Shown: positions 45,497-54,902 of the stretch, piece after piece
Position numbering within the stretch: position 1 is the first letter of the stretch
Layout: every line of letters begins with the position of its first letter
Assembly: GCF_003865135.1 (NCBI RefSeq)
Contig: NZ_BHZC01000001.1
Span: forward strand, 7,068,001-7,132,000
Length of the DNA stretch: 64,000 bases
Reading direction: 5' to 3'
Origin: Streptomyces chrestomyceticus JCM 4735
GTDB lineage: Bacteria; Actinomycetota; Actinomycetes; Streptomycetales; Streptomycetaceae
The notes under the pieces: generated by a model
What the model was told of the DNA's origin: nothing
The model's input: only the letters and a program-made list of their open reading frames with translations
Database searches by the model: none
Program-made: the position numbers and the translations under genes

Positions 45497-48185
45497 GACG
45501 CGCCGTCGTGTACCGGGTCGGCTGGGCGCCCGACGGGTCCTCGGGCCAGGGATGCTTCGGGTACCGGCCGCGCAACTCGGCCCGTACGGACCGGTAACCG
45601 TCCTTCCAGAAGGACGCCAGATCGGCCGTGACGGCGGCCGGGCGGCCGGCCGGGGAGAGCAGGTGGACGAGGACGGGAACACGGCCGCCCGCCACCCGGG
45701 GGGACTCCTGCCAGCCGAACAGTTCCTGGAGCTTGACGGCCAGCACGGGCTGCTCGCCGCCGTAGTCCACCCGGACCCGCGACCCGCTCGGCACCTCGAT
45801 GCGCTCCGGCGCCAGCTCGTCGAACCGGACCGCCGCCCCGCTCGCCCACGGCAGCAGCCGGGCCAGCGCCTGACCCGCGTCGATCCGCTCCAGGTCGGCA
45901 CGCCGCCGCGCCCGGCCCAGCTCCACTCCGAGCCACGCGTCGAGCTGCGCCAGCAGCGCCGCGTCCGACACGTCGGGCCAGTCGCCGCCCAGCACCCGGT
46001 GTAGGAAGGCCATCCGCTGCCGCAGCGATCGTGCGCCGTCGGTCCAGCGCAGCAGCCCGAGCCCGTCCGCGCGCAGCCCGTCCTCCAGGGCCTCGCGGAC
46101 GAGGGCGGGGGAGCGCAGCGGGCGGGCCACCAGTTCGACGGCGCCGAGCCGTTCGACGGAACGGGCCACCACGTCCCCGCCGGCCCAGCGGACCTCCTCG
46201 CCCGACGCGTACAGCGCCCCGGCCGCCGCCCGCGCGGTGTCCTCGTCGATCACGGCTGCCAGCCGCACCCGCGCGGACGCCGCCGCCACCGGACGGTCGG
46301 CGACCGCCACGGCCAGCCACGGCGCGCCGCGCAGTTGTGAACCGTCCGCCGGCTCGGCGCCGGTCCCCGACGCCATCAGGAACGTTCCGGCGCCCCGGGA
46401 GCGCGCCACCCGTTCGGGGAAGGCGAGAGCGGCGATCAGTCCGGCGGCTGGGTCGTCGGTGAGGCCGGTACCGATACCGGCCTGGGCACTGGCGTCGGTA
46501 CCGGCGACGGGACGGTTCGGTCCGGTCCCCGCCGAGGCGTCCGTACGCTCCTCGGACCGCTTCCGCGAGCCGGTCGTCACCGCCGAGGCCAGCCGACGGG
46601 CCTCCTGCCGCCAGCGGGCGCCGTACGCGTCCTGCCCCCGCCGGGCCGTACGCCACGCGGCCGCCAGATCGTCCCCGTACTCCCTCGGCGGCTCCTCGCT
46701 CAGCAGCGCGACCACCTCGGCGGCACGGCGCTCGCCGACCTGGCGTGCGCCGTCCAGCAGGGCGCGCGCCAGGCGCGGGTGCAGGCCGAGCCGGGACATC
46801 CGTACGCCCCGGTCCGTGACCCGGCCGTCCGCGCCCACCGCGCCGATCGCCGTCAGCACCTCGCGCGCGGCGGCCAGCGCACCGGCGGGCGGCGCGTCCA
46901 GGAGGGCCAGGCCCGCCGCGTCCGGATCACCCCAGCAGGCGGCCTGCAACGCGAACGCGGTGAGGTCCGCGACCTTGATCTCCGGCGCCGGAAAGCGCGG
47001 CAGCCGCCCGTCCTCGCCCTCGGACCAGCAGCGGTAGACCGTCCCCGGCGCCTCGCGCCCGGCCCGCCCCGCACGCTGCCGCGCCGACGCCTGGGAGGCC
47101 CGTACGGTCGTCAGCGCGCTCAGCCCCCGCGCATGATCGGTACGGGGCTCCCGCGCCAGCCCGCAGTCCACGACCACCCGCACGCCCGGCACCGTCAGGC
47201 TCGACTCGGCCACCGAGGTCGCCAGCACCACCCGGCGCCGGTCCGTGCCCCCGGCCAGCACCGCGTCCTGGACGGCGGCCGGCGCCCGCCCGTGCACCTG
47301 CAACACCTCCGTACCGGCGTCCGCGACATCGCGCAACTGCCCCGCCACCCGCGCGATCTCGCCGACCCCCGGCAGGAAACACAGCACGTCCCCCGGCCGC
47401 TCACGCAGCGCCCGCCGCACCGTCGCCGCGACGTGTCCGAGCAGCGCCGGATCGACCCGCATACCGTGCGCGGGCCGCACCGGCCGCTCCGGCGGCGCCC
47501 AGACGACCTCCACGGGGTGGGACACCCCTGCCGCCTCGATCACCGGGGCCACGCCCTCGCCCTCGCCGCTGCCCGCGCCGTCACCGCTCGCGGCTTCGTC
47601 GCCACGGCCCAGGAGGCGGGCCCAGCCCGCCGCGTCCGTCGTCGCCGAGGCCGCGATCAGCCGCAGTTCCGGGCGCAGCGTCGCCTGTACGTCCAGGAGG
47701 AAGGCGGCGGCGGTGTCGGCGTCCAGATGCCGCTCGTGACACTCGTCGAGCATCACGGCGTCGACGCCCGACAGCTCGGGGTCCCGCTGCAACCGTTGCA
47801 GCAGCACACCGGTGGTCACGACCTCGACGACCGTACGGGGCCCGGCCCGGCGCTCGCCGCGCACGGTGAAGCCGACCCGGTCGCCCACCTGCTCACCCAG
47901 CAGCCAGGCCATCCGCCGGGCGGCGGCGCGGGCCGCGATCCGGCGCGGTTCGGCGACGAGCACGCGGCGGGGGGCGTCTGCGGAGGATTTCGGACCGGTC
48001 GGGCATGTCGGGACGGTGAGGCCGTTCTGGCTGGTCAGGCCGGCCAGCGCCAGCGGTACCAAGGTCGTCTTGCCGGTGCCCGGGGGCGCGCAGAGCACCG
48101 CCGCGCCGTGCCCGGCCAGCGCTCGCTCCAGGGCGGGCAGGGCGGTCCGTACGGGCAACTGGGCGAGGGCGTCGTGGCGGATCAC
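45483..48185 (-). CDS. hrpB: ATP-dependent RNA helicase HrpB
   Basis: 900 residues, about 50 to 80 longer than E. coli HrpB. DEAH-type motifs are present: Walker A APPGTGKTTL (about 33-42), VEPRRIAARAAARRMA, VMLDECHERHLDAD (a DECH box), ASATTD, and the C-terminal helicase part with TSVAESSLTVPGVRVVVDCGLAR and QRAGRAGREAPG. The HA2 and C-terminal HrpB domains follow, ending VLVHLLSPAGRPAAVTADLASFWKDGYRSVRAELRGRYPKHPWPEDP, the HrpB signature. A low-complexity insert (about 545-590, Thr/Gly/Ala) interrupts the HA2 region. It is 106 bases downstream of the methyltransferase gene on the same strand. Its physiological role is poorly defined. Confidence 0.93.
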   Translation of the reverse strand: MIRHDALAQLPVRTALPALERALAGHGAAVLCAPPGTGKTTLVPLALAGLTSQNGLTVPTCPTGPKSSADAPRRVLVAEPRRIAARAAARRMAWLLGEQVGDRVGFTVRGERRAGPRTVVEVVTTGVLLQRLQRDPELSGVDAVMLDECHERHLDADTAAAFLLDVQATLRPELRLIAASATTDAAGWARLLGRGDEAASGDGAGSGEGEGVAPVIEAAGVSHPVEVVWAPPERPVRPAHGMRVDPALLGHVAATVRRALRERPGDVLCFLPGVGEIARVAGQLRDVADAGTEVLQVHGRAPAAVQDAVLAGGTDRRRVVLATSVAESSLTVPGVRVVVDCGLAREPRTDHARGLSALTTVRASQASARQRAGRAGREAPGTVYRCWSEGEDGRLPRFPAPEIKVADLTAFALQAACWGDPDAAGLALLDAPPAGALAAAREVLTAIGAVGADGRVTDRGVRMSRLGLHPRLARALLDGARQVGERRAAEVVALLSEEPPREYGDDLAAAWRTARRGQDAYGARWRQEARRLASAVTTGSRKRSEERTDASAGTGPNRPVAGTDASAQAGIGTGLTDDPAAGLIAALAFPERVARSRGAGTFLMASGTGAEPADGSQLRGAPWLAVAVADRPVAAASARVRLAAVIDEDTARAAAGALYASGEEVRWAGGDVVARSVERLGAVELVARPLRSPALVREALEDGLRADGLGLLRWTDGARSLRQRMAFLHRVLGGDWPDVSDAALLAQLDAWLGVELGRARRRADLERIDAGQALARLLPWASGAAVRFDELAPERIEVPSGSRVRVDYGGEQPVLAVKLQELFGWQESPRVAGGRVPVLVHLLSPAGRPAAVTADLASFWKDGYRSVRAELRGRYPKHPWPEDPSGAQPTRYTTARLKRS

Positions 48186-48291
48186 GCCACCAGTTTCCCG
48201 GACGGCTCTGCGCGGGGGCGCGCAGGCCCGCGCGGACCGAACCGTTCCTTCGGCAGGCCGGCCCGCCGGTCAGCCCGCGTCGGGGACGACC

Positions 48292-49158
48292 TCAGTCCGC
48301 GACGCAGACGAAGATCGCCGTACCGGGGATCAGATTCCCGCGCAGCGGCGACCAGCCGCCCCACTCCTGGGAGTTCCACTCCGGCCATTCCGGCTCGACC
48401 AGGTCCACCAGCCGGAAGCCCGCGGCGGCCACGTCCCGCACCCGGTCGCCCAGCGTCCGGTGGTGCTCCACGTACACCGCCCGGCCCGTCTCGTCCTGCT
48501 CGACGTAGGGCGTGCGGTCGAAGTAGGACGCGCCGACGCTCAGGCCCTCCGGGCCCGGCTCGTCGGGGAAGGCCCAGCGGATCGGGTGGGTCACCGAGAA
48601 CACCCAGCGCCCGCCCGGCCTCAGCACCCGCCGTACCTCCCGCAGCACGCGCACCGGGTCGGCGACGAAGGGGATCGCCCCGTACGCGGAGCACGCGAGG
48701 TCGAAGGAGGCGTCCCGGAAGGGCAGCGCGCCCGCGTCCGCCTCGACCAGCTCGACCTGCGCCGACACGCCCGGAGCCGGGCCCTGGCCGGTGGACCCGT
48801 CCGGAACGTTGGGCTCCGCCCCCGTACCGATCCGCAGGGCGTGCTGGAGCTGCCGGTGCGAGAGGTCGAGGGCCACCGGGTGGGCGCCCTGCGCCGCCAG
48901 CCAGCGGGAACACTGGGCCGCGCCCGCCCCGATCTCCAGGACGCGCCGTCCCTTCAGCTCGGCCGCGGGCCCCAGGAGCCCGGCCTCCGCCTCGTCCAGT
49001 CCTTCGGGGCCCCAGACGAACCGGTCGTCGCCCAGGAACGCTCCGTGATCGTTCTGGTACTCGTCCGCGTTGCGGTCCCACCAGCCGCGGCTGGCCCGGC
49101 TGCTCTCCGTGTCCGAGGCGGCACGTCGTGTCGCCTCCGGCTCGTACTCTTGGATCAT
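48292..49158 (-). CDS. Class I SAM-dependent methyltransferase
   Basis: 288 residues from the ATG at 49158, which begins the conserved MIQEYEPEATRRA segment; upstream open frame is unsupported. The SAM-binding motif is VLEIGAGAAQCSRWLAAQGAHPVALDLSHRQLQHA, and the later motifs are FDLACSAYGAIPFVADPVRVLREVRRVLRPGGRWVFSVTHP. This is the UbiE/Methyltransf_11 type. The N-terminal WWDRNADEYQNDHGAFLGDDRFVWGPEGLDE region is characteristic of an actinobacterial group of unknown substrate. It precedes hrpB, possibly in one operon, and is divergent from rpsA. Confidence 0.9.
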   Translation of the reverse strand: MIQEYEPEATRRAASDTESSRASRGWWDRNADEYQNDHGAFLGDDRFVWGPEGLDEAEAGLLGPAAELKGRRVLEIGAGAAQCSRWLAAQGAHPVALDLSHRQLQHALRIGTGAEPNVPDGSTGQGPAPGVSAQVELVEADAGALPFRDASFDLACSAYGAIPFVADPVRVLREVRRVLRPGGRWVFSVTHPIRWAFPDEPGPEGLSVGASYFDRTPYVEQDETGRAVYVEHHRTLGDRVRDVAAAGFRLVDLVEPEWPEWNSQEWGGWSPLRGNLIPGTAIFVCVAD

Positions 49159-49283
49159 TGCGCCCGTCGTCGTACTCTTCGCTGAGCTTGTGGCTGCCGG
49201 TGGCCGAGAGGCCCTGACGGCCTCGCGGAACATGGCGTGTGCCGGTTATGGGGCGTTCCGCCCCGGGTGTGCGTCTTCGCGCA

Positions 49284-49312
49284 TTGACCGTGTCCGGCTG
49301 CCCCCGTATGCT
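49284..49312 (+). promoter_or_regulatory. Vegetative promoter of rpsA
   Basis: TTGACC (49284-49289), 17 bases, TATGCT (49307-49312). The start would lie near 49319, leaving a leader of about 210 bases before the rpsA ATG. This is the best match to the principal sigma factor consensus in the window. Confidence 0.8.
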
Positions 49313-49318
49313 ACAAGT

Positions 49319-49531
49319 TGCGCTGCGGGCCTGCGCACCTCAGACGGAGCAGGTCGCGCTCGCATCTGTATGTATGTCCCCTCGGTTTTCGGGACGCTGC
49401 CGGTGCTTCGGTTGGTTAGAAGTGCCGTGCGCAGCCGTCTCTGACGCTGTCCGGTCTTATGCAGAAGCGATACAGGCTCTCGGCGTAGCAGTACCTACGA
49501 CTTCAATGTCCGTACCGGAGCCCTTTCCCAC
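49319..49531 (+). promoter_or_regulatory. Long rpsA leader
   Basis: The predicted 5' leader contains no reading frame of note. It is noticeably less G/C-rich than the flanking genes, with T-rich stretches (GGTTTTCGGG near 49382, CGGTTGGTTAG near 49410). In enterobacteria S1 represses its own translation through its leader; whether this leader acts similarly is not known. Confidence 0.4.
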
Positions 49532-51049
49532 ATGACGAGCAGCACCGAGACCACCGCCACCACCCCGCAGGTTGCGGTCAACGACATCGGTAACGAGGAA
49601 GCCTTCCTCGCCGCGATCGACGAGACGATCAAGTACTTCAACGACGGCGACATCGTCGACGGCGTCATCGTGAAGGTCGACCGGGACGAGGTCCTGCTCG
49701 ACATCGGTTACAAGACCGAAGGCGTTATCCCGAGCCGCGAGCTCTCGATCAAGCACGACGTCGACCCCAACGAGGTCGTCGCCGTCGGTGACGAGATCGA
49801 GGCCCTTGTTCTCCAGAAGGAGGACAAGGAAGGCCGCCTGATCCTCTCGAAGAAGCGCGCCCAGTACGAGCGTGCCTGGGGCACCATCGAGAAGATCAAG
49901 GAAGAGGACGGGATCGTCACCGGTACCGTCATCGAGGTCGTCAAGGGTGGTCTCATCCTCGACATCGGCCTCCGTGGCTTCCTGCCGGCCTCCCTGGTCG
50001 AGATGCGCCGCGTGCGCGACCTGCAGCCCTACGTGGGCAAGGAGCTCGAGGCCAAGATCATCGAGCTGGACAAGAACCGCAACAACGTGGTCCTGTCCCG
50101 CCGTGCCTGGCTGGAGCAGACCCAGAGCGAGGTCCGTCAGACCTTCCTCACCACCCTCCAGAAGGGTCAGGTGCGCTCCGGCGTCGTCTCCTCCATCGTC
50201 AACTTCGGTGCCTTCGTGGACCTGGGTGGCGTGGACGGCCTGGTGCACGTCTCCGAGCTGTCCTGGAAGCACATCGACCACCCCTCCGAGGTCGTCGAGG
50301 TCGGCCAGGAGGTCACGGTCGAGGTCCTGGACGTCGACATGGACCGCGAGCGCGTCTCCCTGTCGCTCAAGGCGACCCAGGAAGACCCGTGGCAGCAGTT
50401 CGCCCGGACCCACCAGATCGGTCAGGTCGTCCCGGGTAAGGTCACCAAGCTCGTTCCGTTCGGTGCGTTCGTGCGCGTCGACGAGGGCATCGAGGGCCTG
50501 GTCCACATCTCCGAGCTGGCCGAGCGCCACGTGGAGATCCCGGAGCAGGTCGTCCAGGTCAACGACGAGATCTTCGTCAAGGTCATCGACATCGACCTGG
50601 AGCGTCGCCGGATCTCGCTGTCGCTGAAGCAGGCCAACGAGTCCTTCGGCGCCGACCCGACGGCGGTCGAGTTCGACCCGACCCTGTACGGCATGGCCGC
50701 GTCCTACGACGACCAGGGCAACTACATCTACCCCGAGGGCTTCGACCCGGAGACCAACGACTGGCTGGAGGGCTACGAGGCCCAGCGCGAGGCGTGGGAG
50801 ACCCAGTACGCCGAGGCGCAGCAGCGCTTCGAGCAGCACCAGGCCCAGGTCATCAAGTCGCGCGAGGCCGACGAGCAGGCTGCGGCCGAGGGCGCGGCGG
50901 CTCCGGCCGCGGGCGGCTCGGGCAACGTCGGCGGCGGCAACGTCTCCGGTGGCTCGTACTCCTCGGAGTCGGCGGACAACTCCGGCGCCCTGGCGTCGGA
51001 CGAGGCCCTGGCCGCGCTGCGCGAGAAGCTGGCCGGCGGCCAGAGCTGA
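49532..51049 (+). CDS. rpsA: 30S ribosomal protein S1
   Basis: 505 residues with four S1 (OB-fold) RNA-binding domains, at about residues 35-105, 120-190, 205-275 and 290-365. The repeated core G-x-V-x(8)-G-A-F-V-x-(V/L) is visible in SSIVNFGAFVDLGGVDGLVHVSELSW and TKLVPFGAFVRVDEGIEGLVHISELAE. The long acidic and then Gly/Ser/Asn-rich tail (AAEGAAAPAAGGSGNVGGGNVSGGSY) is typical of actinobacterial S1, which has four rather than six domains. Codon choice is strongly biased to C-ending codons, as for highly expressed genes. A strong promoter and a terminator enclose it as a single gene. S1 helps mRNA bind the ribosome. Confidence 0.97.
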   Translation: MTSSTETTATTPQVAVNDIGNEEAFLAAIDETIKYFNDGDIVDGVIVKVDRDEVLLDIGYKTEGVIPSRELSIKHDVDPNEVVAVGDEIEALVLQKEDKEGRLILSKKRAQYERAWGTIEKIKEEDGIVTGTVIEVVKGGLILDIGLRGFLPASLVEMRRVRDLQPYVGKELEAKIIELDKNRNNVVLSRRAWLEQTQSEVRQTFLTTLQKGQVRSGVVSSIVNFGAFVDLGGVDGLVHVSELSWKHIDHPSEVVEVGQEVTVEVLDVDMDRERVSLSLKATQEDPWQQFARTHQIGQVVPGKVTKLVPFGAFVRVDEGIEGLVHISELAERHVEIPEQVVQVNDEIFVKVIDIDLERRRISLSLKQANESFGADPTAVEFDPTLYGMAASYDDQGNYIYPEGFDPETNDWLEGYEAQREAWETQYAEAQQRFEQHQAQVIKSREADEQAAAEGAAAPAAGGSGNVGGGNVSGGSYSSESADNSGALASDEALAALREKLAGGQS

Positions 51050-51111
51050 ACGCGGCCCGGCCGGTGAGCGCCGTCGGTGAGAACCGGTGAGTGCTGACAG
51101 GTAGGACATGG

Positions 51112-51142
51112 AAGGCCCGCTCCCCTTGTGGGGGCGGGCCTT
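51112..51142 (+). terminator. Terminator of rpsA
   Basis: AAGGCCCGCTCCCC (51112-51125) pairs with GGGGGCGGGCCTT (51130-51142) across TTGT. The stem is nearly perfect and ends in TTC. Confidence 0.85.
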
Positions 51143-51217
51143 CGTCGTGTTCAGGGGTGGCTCGGTTCGGGATGCTGTCCGACCGCGGTGCCCGGGGGTG
51201 ATCCCGGGTCCGGGACG

Positions 51218-52222
51218 CTATCCGACCGGGACGCCCGGGGTGGCGATCCCGCGTCCGCCCGTGACCGTGTTGTCGCCGGAAATCGTCACTGGACAGTTGG
51301 ACGCGTCGTAATTGGTGATGTGGAACCCGTAGCGGTTCGGGCCCGACGCTCCACTCAGATCGGACCGGTTGCCGCGGAAGACCGTGCCGCAGCCCCAGCC
51401 CGGCTGCTGGCTGTGCGTCTCGTACCCGTTGTTACGGGTGTGCTTCCCGGTGTTGCCCTCCACCAAGACTTTGTTGCCCTTGATGTCGGCCCACGAGTCG
51501 TCGTAGTGGGCGCCGGTCAGCCCGCTGCCGTCGAACGTATTGCCGATGATCTTCGCCCCGGTGGTGCCCTCCTTGATGTCGATGTTCTCGCCGCCGACAC
51601 CGGGCCCGATGGTGTTGTGCAGGATCTGCACGTTGTCGCTCTTGTCCCCGGTCCCACCCGCGCTGCCCACGTACACCCCCTCGCCCATCCCGCTGCCGTC
51701 CCGCCCGGTGTCGTAGATCCGCGAGTTCTTGATGACGCCGTCCTTGCTGGACTTACGGAAGTGCACCCCCTCCATGTCCAGGCCGTGCACGGTGACGGAG
51801 TCGAGGACCACGCCGTTCGCCCCGTCCGTCACGATGCCCTTCTGGCCGCCGGTGACGGTGATGCCCCGCACCGTCCAGTACGAGGCGCCGTCCAAGTGGA
51901 GCCCGTAACCGCCGCTCGCCGTCAGAACGGCCTTGGCCGAGCCGGTGAGGGTGATCCGCGCGGAGGCACCGGCCGCGGTGGCGGCCTTGAAGTTGCCCTT
52001 GTACGTACCGTCCGCGAGCCGGATGGTGTCGCCGGGCTTGGCGGCCGACAGCGCGTCCTTGAGCTGGGCGGCGGTGGAGACGTCGATGGTGCGGGCGGGG
52101 GCTGGAACGGGGGCTGAGGCAGTCCCTGGTGTGCTTCCGTGCGCCGCACCGGGAGCCGAGAGCAGGGCGCCGATACTCAGCAGCGCGGCGGCGGGAAGCG
52201 GCAGAAGAGAACGCGTACGCAT
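51218..52222 (-). CDS. Secreted right-handed parallel beta-helix protein (polysaccharide lyase-like)
   Basis: 334 residues. A Sec signal peptide (RTRSLLPLPAAALLSIGALLSAPGAAHG) is followed by the entry strand TIDVSTAAQLKDALSAAKPGDTIRLADGTYKGNF, as in chondroitinase B/PL6-like and pectate-lyase-like folds. Repeating beta-helix coils follow (YWTVRGITVTGGQKGIVTDGANGVVLDSVTVHG, VIKNSRIYDTGRD, VQILHNTIGPGVGGENIDIKEGTTGAKIIGNTFDGSG). The C-terminus has two cysteines. It probably binds or cleaves an acidic polysaccharide outside the cell; no catalytic residues can be assigned by eye. The ATG at 52222 follows GGAAGG. Promoter at 52280-52307. Confidence 0.82.
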   Translation of the reverse strand: MRTRSLLPLPAAALLSIGALLSAPGAAHGSTPGTASAPVPAPARTIDVSTAAQLKDALSAAKPGDTIRLADGTYKGNFKAATAAGASARITLTGSAKAVLTASGGYGLHLDGASYWTVRGITVTGGQKGIVTDGANGVVLDSVTVHGLDMEGVHFRKSSKDGVIKNSRIYDTGRDGSGMGEGVYVGSAGGTGDKSDNVQILHNTIGPGVGGENIDIKEGTTGAKIIGNTFDGSGLTGAHYDDSWADIKGNKVLVEGNTGKHTRNNGYETHSQQPGWGCGTVFRGNRSDLSGASGPNRYGFHITNYDASNCPVTISGDNTVTGGRGIATPGVPVG

Positions 52223-52279
52223 CAAGGCGCCTTCCTGTACGTGAACGAAGAACGTCACCATGAACAGGGAACGGTGGTG

Positions 52280-52307
52280 AAGGTAGCACTAATCGATACA
52301 CCGTCAA
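52280..52307 (-). promoter_or_regulatory. Promoter of the beta-helix gene
   Basis: On the minus strand TTGACG (52307-52302), 16 bases, TACCTT (52285-52280). The start is near 52273, about 50 bases before the ATG. Confidence 0.6.
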
Positions 52308-52628
52308 CCGTGAGAGACGGGTGGGGCGTTGAGGGAGCGGTGACTGTGGTGCTTACACCTCCGTGTCCTTTCGGTGTCCCATCCTTTCACCGCCGTTCCG
52401 GCACCCCGCCGCATTGCGACGTCCTTGCGGGTGGGCGCACCACCTCACCGCCGTCCACGTTCACCAGCATGAACACCCGTACGTGCCTCTCACCCCCCGC
52501 AAGGCGCCGATCGGTATCGCTGCCGTGCCCGCCCGTCCATGCGGCGCCGCCGGGTGGTGGATCACGGCGGGAATGCCGGCGGCACGTACGACGTTCTGGG
52601 GGACGGACATCGAGGAGGAGCGGTCACT
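52308..52628. other. Intergenic region upstream of the PAC2 gene
   Basis: No gene is supported. The sequence is somewhat less G/C-rich than average. GGAGGAG at 52613-52619 is the ribosome binding site of the PAC2 gene. No clear promoter for it was found. Confidence 0.5.
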
Positions 52629-53576
52629 GTGTTGGATCCCCAGGGTTTGTACGAATGGGAGCCGAGCGGGCTCGCGGCGGTAGAGGCGATCACCGCACGG
52701 GACTCCGCGGGGTTGGTGCTGCTGTACCACTTCGACGGCTACATCGACGCCGGTGAGACCGGCGACCAGATCGTGGAGCGGCTGCTGGGCAGCCTCACCC
52801 ACCGGGTCGTCGCCCGCTTCGACCACGACCGCCTCGTCGACTACCGCGCCCGCAGGCCGCTGCTCACCTTCCAGCGCCACCGCTGGACCGCGTTCGAGAC
52901 CCCGAGCATCGAACTCCGACTCGTCGAGGACGCCACCGGCGCACCGTTCCTGCTGCTGTCCGGCCCGGAGCCGGACGTGGAATGGGAGCGCTTCGCCGCC
53001 GCGGTGCGACAGATGGTGGAGCGGCTCGGCGTACGGCTGGCGGTCAACTTCCACGGCATCCCGATGGGCGTCCCCCACACCCGCCCCGTGGGCATCACCC
53101 CGCACGGCAACCGCACCGACCTCATGCCCGGTCACAGCAGCTTCTTCGACGAGGCCCAGGTGCCGGGGAGCGCCGAGTCGCTCATCGAGTTCCGGCTCGC
53201 GGAGGCTGGGCACGACGTGCTGGGCGTGGCCGCGCACGTACCGCACTACGTGGCCCGTTCCCCGTACCCGGACGCGGCCCTGACGGCGCTGGAAGCGGTG
53301 ACGGCCGCCACCGGACTTGTGCTCCCGACCGCGGCGCACTCGCTGCGTACGGAGGCGCTGCGCACCCAGGAGGAGATCGAACGCCAGATCGCCGAGGGGG
53401 ACGAGGAACTGGTCGCGCTGGTGAGCGGCCTTGAGCACCAGTACGACGCGGTGGCCGGCGCGGAGAGCCGGGGCAACCTGGTCGCCGAGCCGATGGAGCT
53501 GCCGTCCGCGGACGAGATCGGCCGGGAACTGGAGCGCTTCCTCGCGGAACGCGAAGGCGAGAACGGCGGCGCCTGA
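52629..53576 (+). CDS. PAC2-family protein
   Basis: 315 residues. PAC2 proteins are related to proteasome assembly chaperone 2; in actinobacteria, which have a 20S proteasome, their exact role is not settled. Family features are [25 protein letters not shown], the strand [49 protein letters not shown], and the [19 protein letters not shown] loop. The GTG at 52629 ([11 protein letters not shown]) is preceded by GGAGGAG at about ten bases. The C-terminus ends in an acidic helix ([19 protein letters not shown]). It is followed after 109 bases by coaE. Confidence 0.9.
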   Translation: MLDPQGLYEWEPSGLAAVEAITARDSAGLVLLYHFDGYIDAGETGDQIVERLLGSLTHRVVARFDHDRLVDYRARRPLLTFQRHRWTAFETPSIELRLVEDATGAPFLLLSGPEPDVEWERFAAAVRQMVERLGVRLAVNFHGIPMGVPHTRPVGITPHGNRTDLMPGHSSFFDEAQVPGSAESLIEFRLAEAGHDVLGVAAHVPHYVARSPYPDAALTALEAVTAATGLVLPTAAHSLRTEALRTQEEIERQIAEGDEELVALVSGLEHQYDAVAGAESRGNLVAEPMELPSADEIGRELERFLAEREGENGGA

Positions 53577-53685
53577 GGAGCGGGTGCCTGAGGAGCGAGC
53601 GGGTGCCTGAGGATCACCTGCCGGTGCCGCCCGTAGGGCCGGTGCCCGTGGCCGGGAGCGGACCGAGGCGTATAGCGTGGGCCCC

Positions 53686-54282
53686 ATGGTGAAGGTGGGG
53701 CTTACGGGCGGTATCGGCGCAGGCAAGAGCGAGGTGTCGCGGCTGCTGGCGTCGTACGGCGCGGTGATCGTGGACGCCGACAAGATCGCACGTGAGGTGG
53801 TCGAGCCCGGCACGCCCGGACTCGCCGCCGTGATCGCGGAGTTCGGCGAGGACGTACTGTCCGCGGACGGCACGCTGGACCGGCCCAAACTGGGCGCGAT
53901 CGTCTTCAGCGACCCGCAGAAACTCCAGGCCCTGAACGCGATCGTCCACCCCCTGGTGGGCGCCCGCTCGGCCGAACTGGAAGCGGCGGCCGGCCCGGAC
54001 GCGGTGGTCGTGCACGACGTACCGCTGCTCACCGAGAACGGCCTCGCGCCCCTGTACGACCTGGTCGTCGTGGTCGACGCGACGCCGGACACCCAGCTCG
54101 ACCGGCTGGTACGCCTGCGAGGCATGGCCGAGAGCGAGGCCAAGGCCCGCATGGAGGCACAGGCATCACGCGAGAAGCGCCTCGCGATCGCCGACCTGGT
54201 CATCGACAACGACGGCCCCCTGGAAGACCTGGAGCCCCAGGTCCGCCAGGTATGGCAAAACCTCCGCGACCGAACCGGCTGA
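53686..54282 (+). CDS. coaE: Dephospho-CoA kinase
   Basis: 198 residues. It phosphorylates dephospho-CoA at the 3'-OH, the last step of coenzyme A synthesis. The P-loop [16 protein letters not shown] is at residues 3-18, and the substrate motifs [35 protein letters not shown] and [18 protein letters not shown] follow. It is of single-domain bacterial length, without the C-terminal GrpB-like domain found fused in mycobacterial CoaE. The ATG at 53686 starts two residues before the P-loop strand. Location downstream of rpsA is conserved in actinobacteria. Confidence 0.96.
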   Translation: MVKVGLTGGIGAGKSEVSRLLASYGAVIVDADKIAREVVEPGTPGLAAVIAEFGEDVLSADGTLDRPKLGAIVFSDPQKLQALNAIVHPLVGARSAELEAAAGPDAVVVHDVPLLTENGLAPLYDLVVVVDATPDTQLDRLVRLRGMAESEAKARMEAQASREKRLAIADLVIDNDGPLEDLEPQVRQVWQNLRDRTG

Positions 54283-54902
54283 GCGAGCCCCGCCCTCCCC
54301 AACGACCGACCACGCAAGCCCGTCGCCCCGCCCAAACGGGATGCTCCCTAACGGCCCCGCAAGCCCCAGCCGGCACTCAGGCCATCAGCAGCACTGCCGT
54401 CCCTGACGACGCCCCTGCCGCCAGCAGTTCTGCCACCAACGGTCCTGCCGCCGCCGTGACCACCCCCGTTGATCCACCCGCGGTTCGTTCGTCCTCAACG
54501 TTCCTGGTGTGCCCAATGCGGACCGTGGACGTCGAGCCGCTGGACCCCGAGCGGATCGTCTCGTCAGCGGCCACGCGACGGTCGAGATCGAGAACGGACA
54601 GGTCCTGGAAGTGGGCTCGGGTGACGCCTGCCTACTGCGCGAGGGCGACCGTACGCGCTGGACCGTGCACGAGACGCTGCGCAAGGCGTACCGCATCAGC
54701 TTGTGAAGGCAGCCCAGGGATCGAGTGGGCCGTGCGAACACCTGACTTCAGATTGCGCGCCGTCCGAGTGGGGAATGCGACGGGCGAGGCGCTTGTTGAG
54801 CCGCACGTAACGCCTGCCGAGCGGGTGACGCATGTGCTTGCCCGTACCGAAGCGGCGAGTTCCGTGCGGCTGATGCCCTGCGGCACGGGAAAGGAGACGG
54901 CC
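54283..54902. other. Region between coaE and the TPR gene
   Basis: Apart from the cupin remnant (54516-54706) I see no gene. The sequence is less G/C-rich and has lost the G/C third-position pattern, as expected for decaying DNA. Confidence 0.55.
54516..54706 (+). pseudogene. Remnant of a small cupin (DUF861-like) gene with internal deletion
   Basis: The ATG at 54516 begins MRTVDVEPLDPERIVSS, which resembles the start of small cupins. From about 54565 another frame reads LVSGHATVEIENGQVLEVGSGDACLLREGDRTRWTVHETLRKAYRISL, the C-terminal half of such a cupin, including the typical REGDRTRWTVHE. The sections between, about 35 to 45 residues containing the first beta strands, are missing, and the two parts are out of frame. 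An internal deletion joined at GTCTCGTCAGC explains this. No upstream ribosome binding site is evident. Confidence 0.65.
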
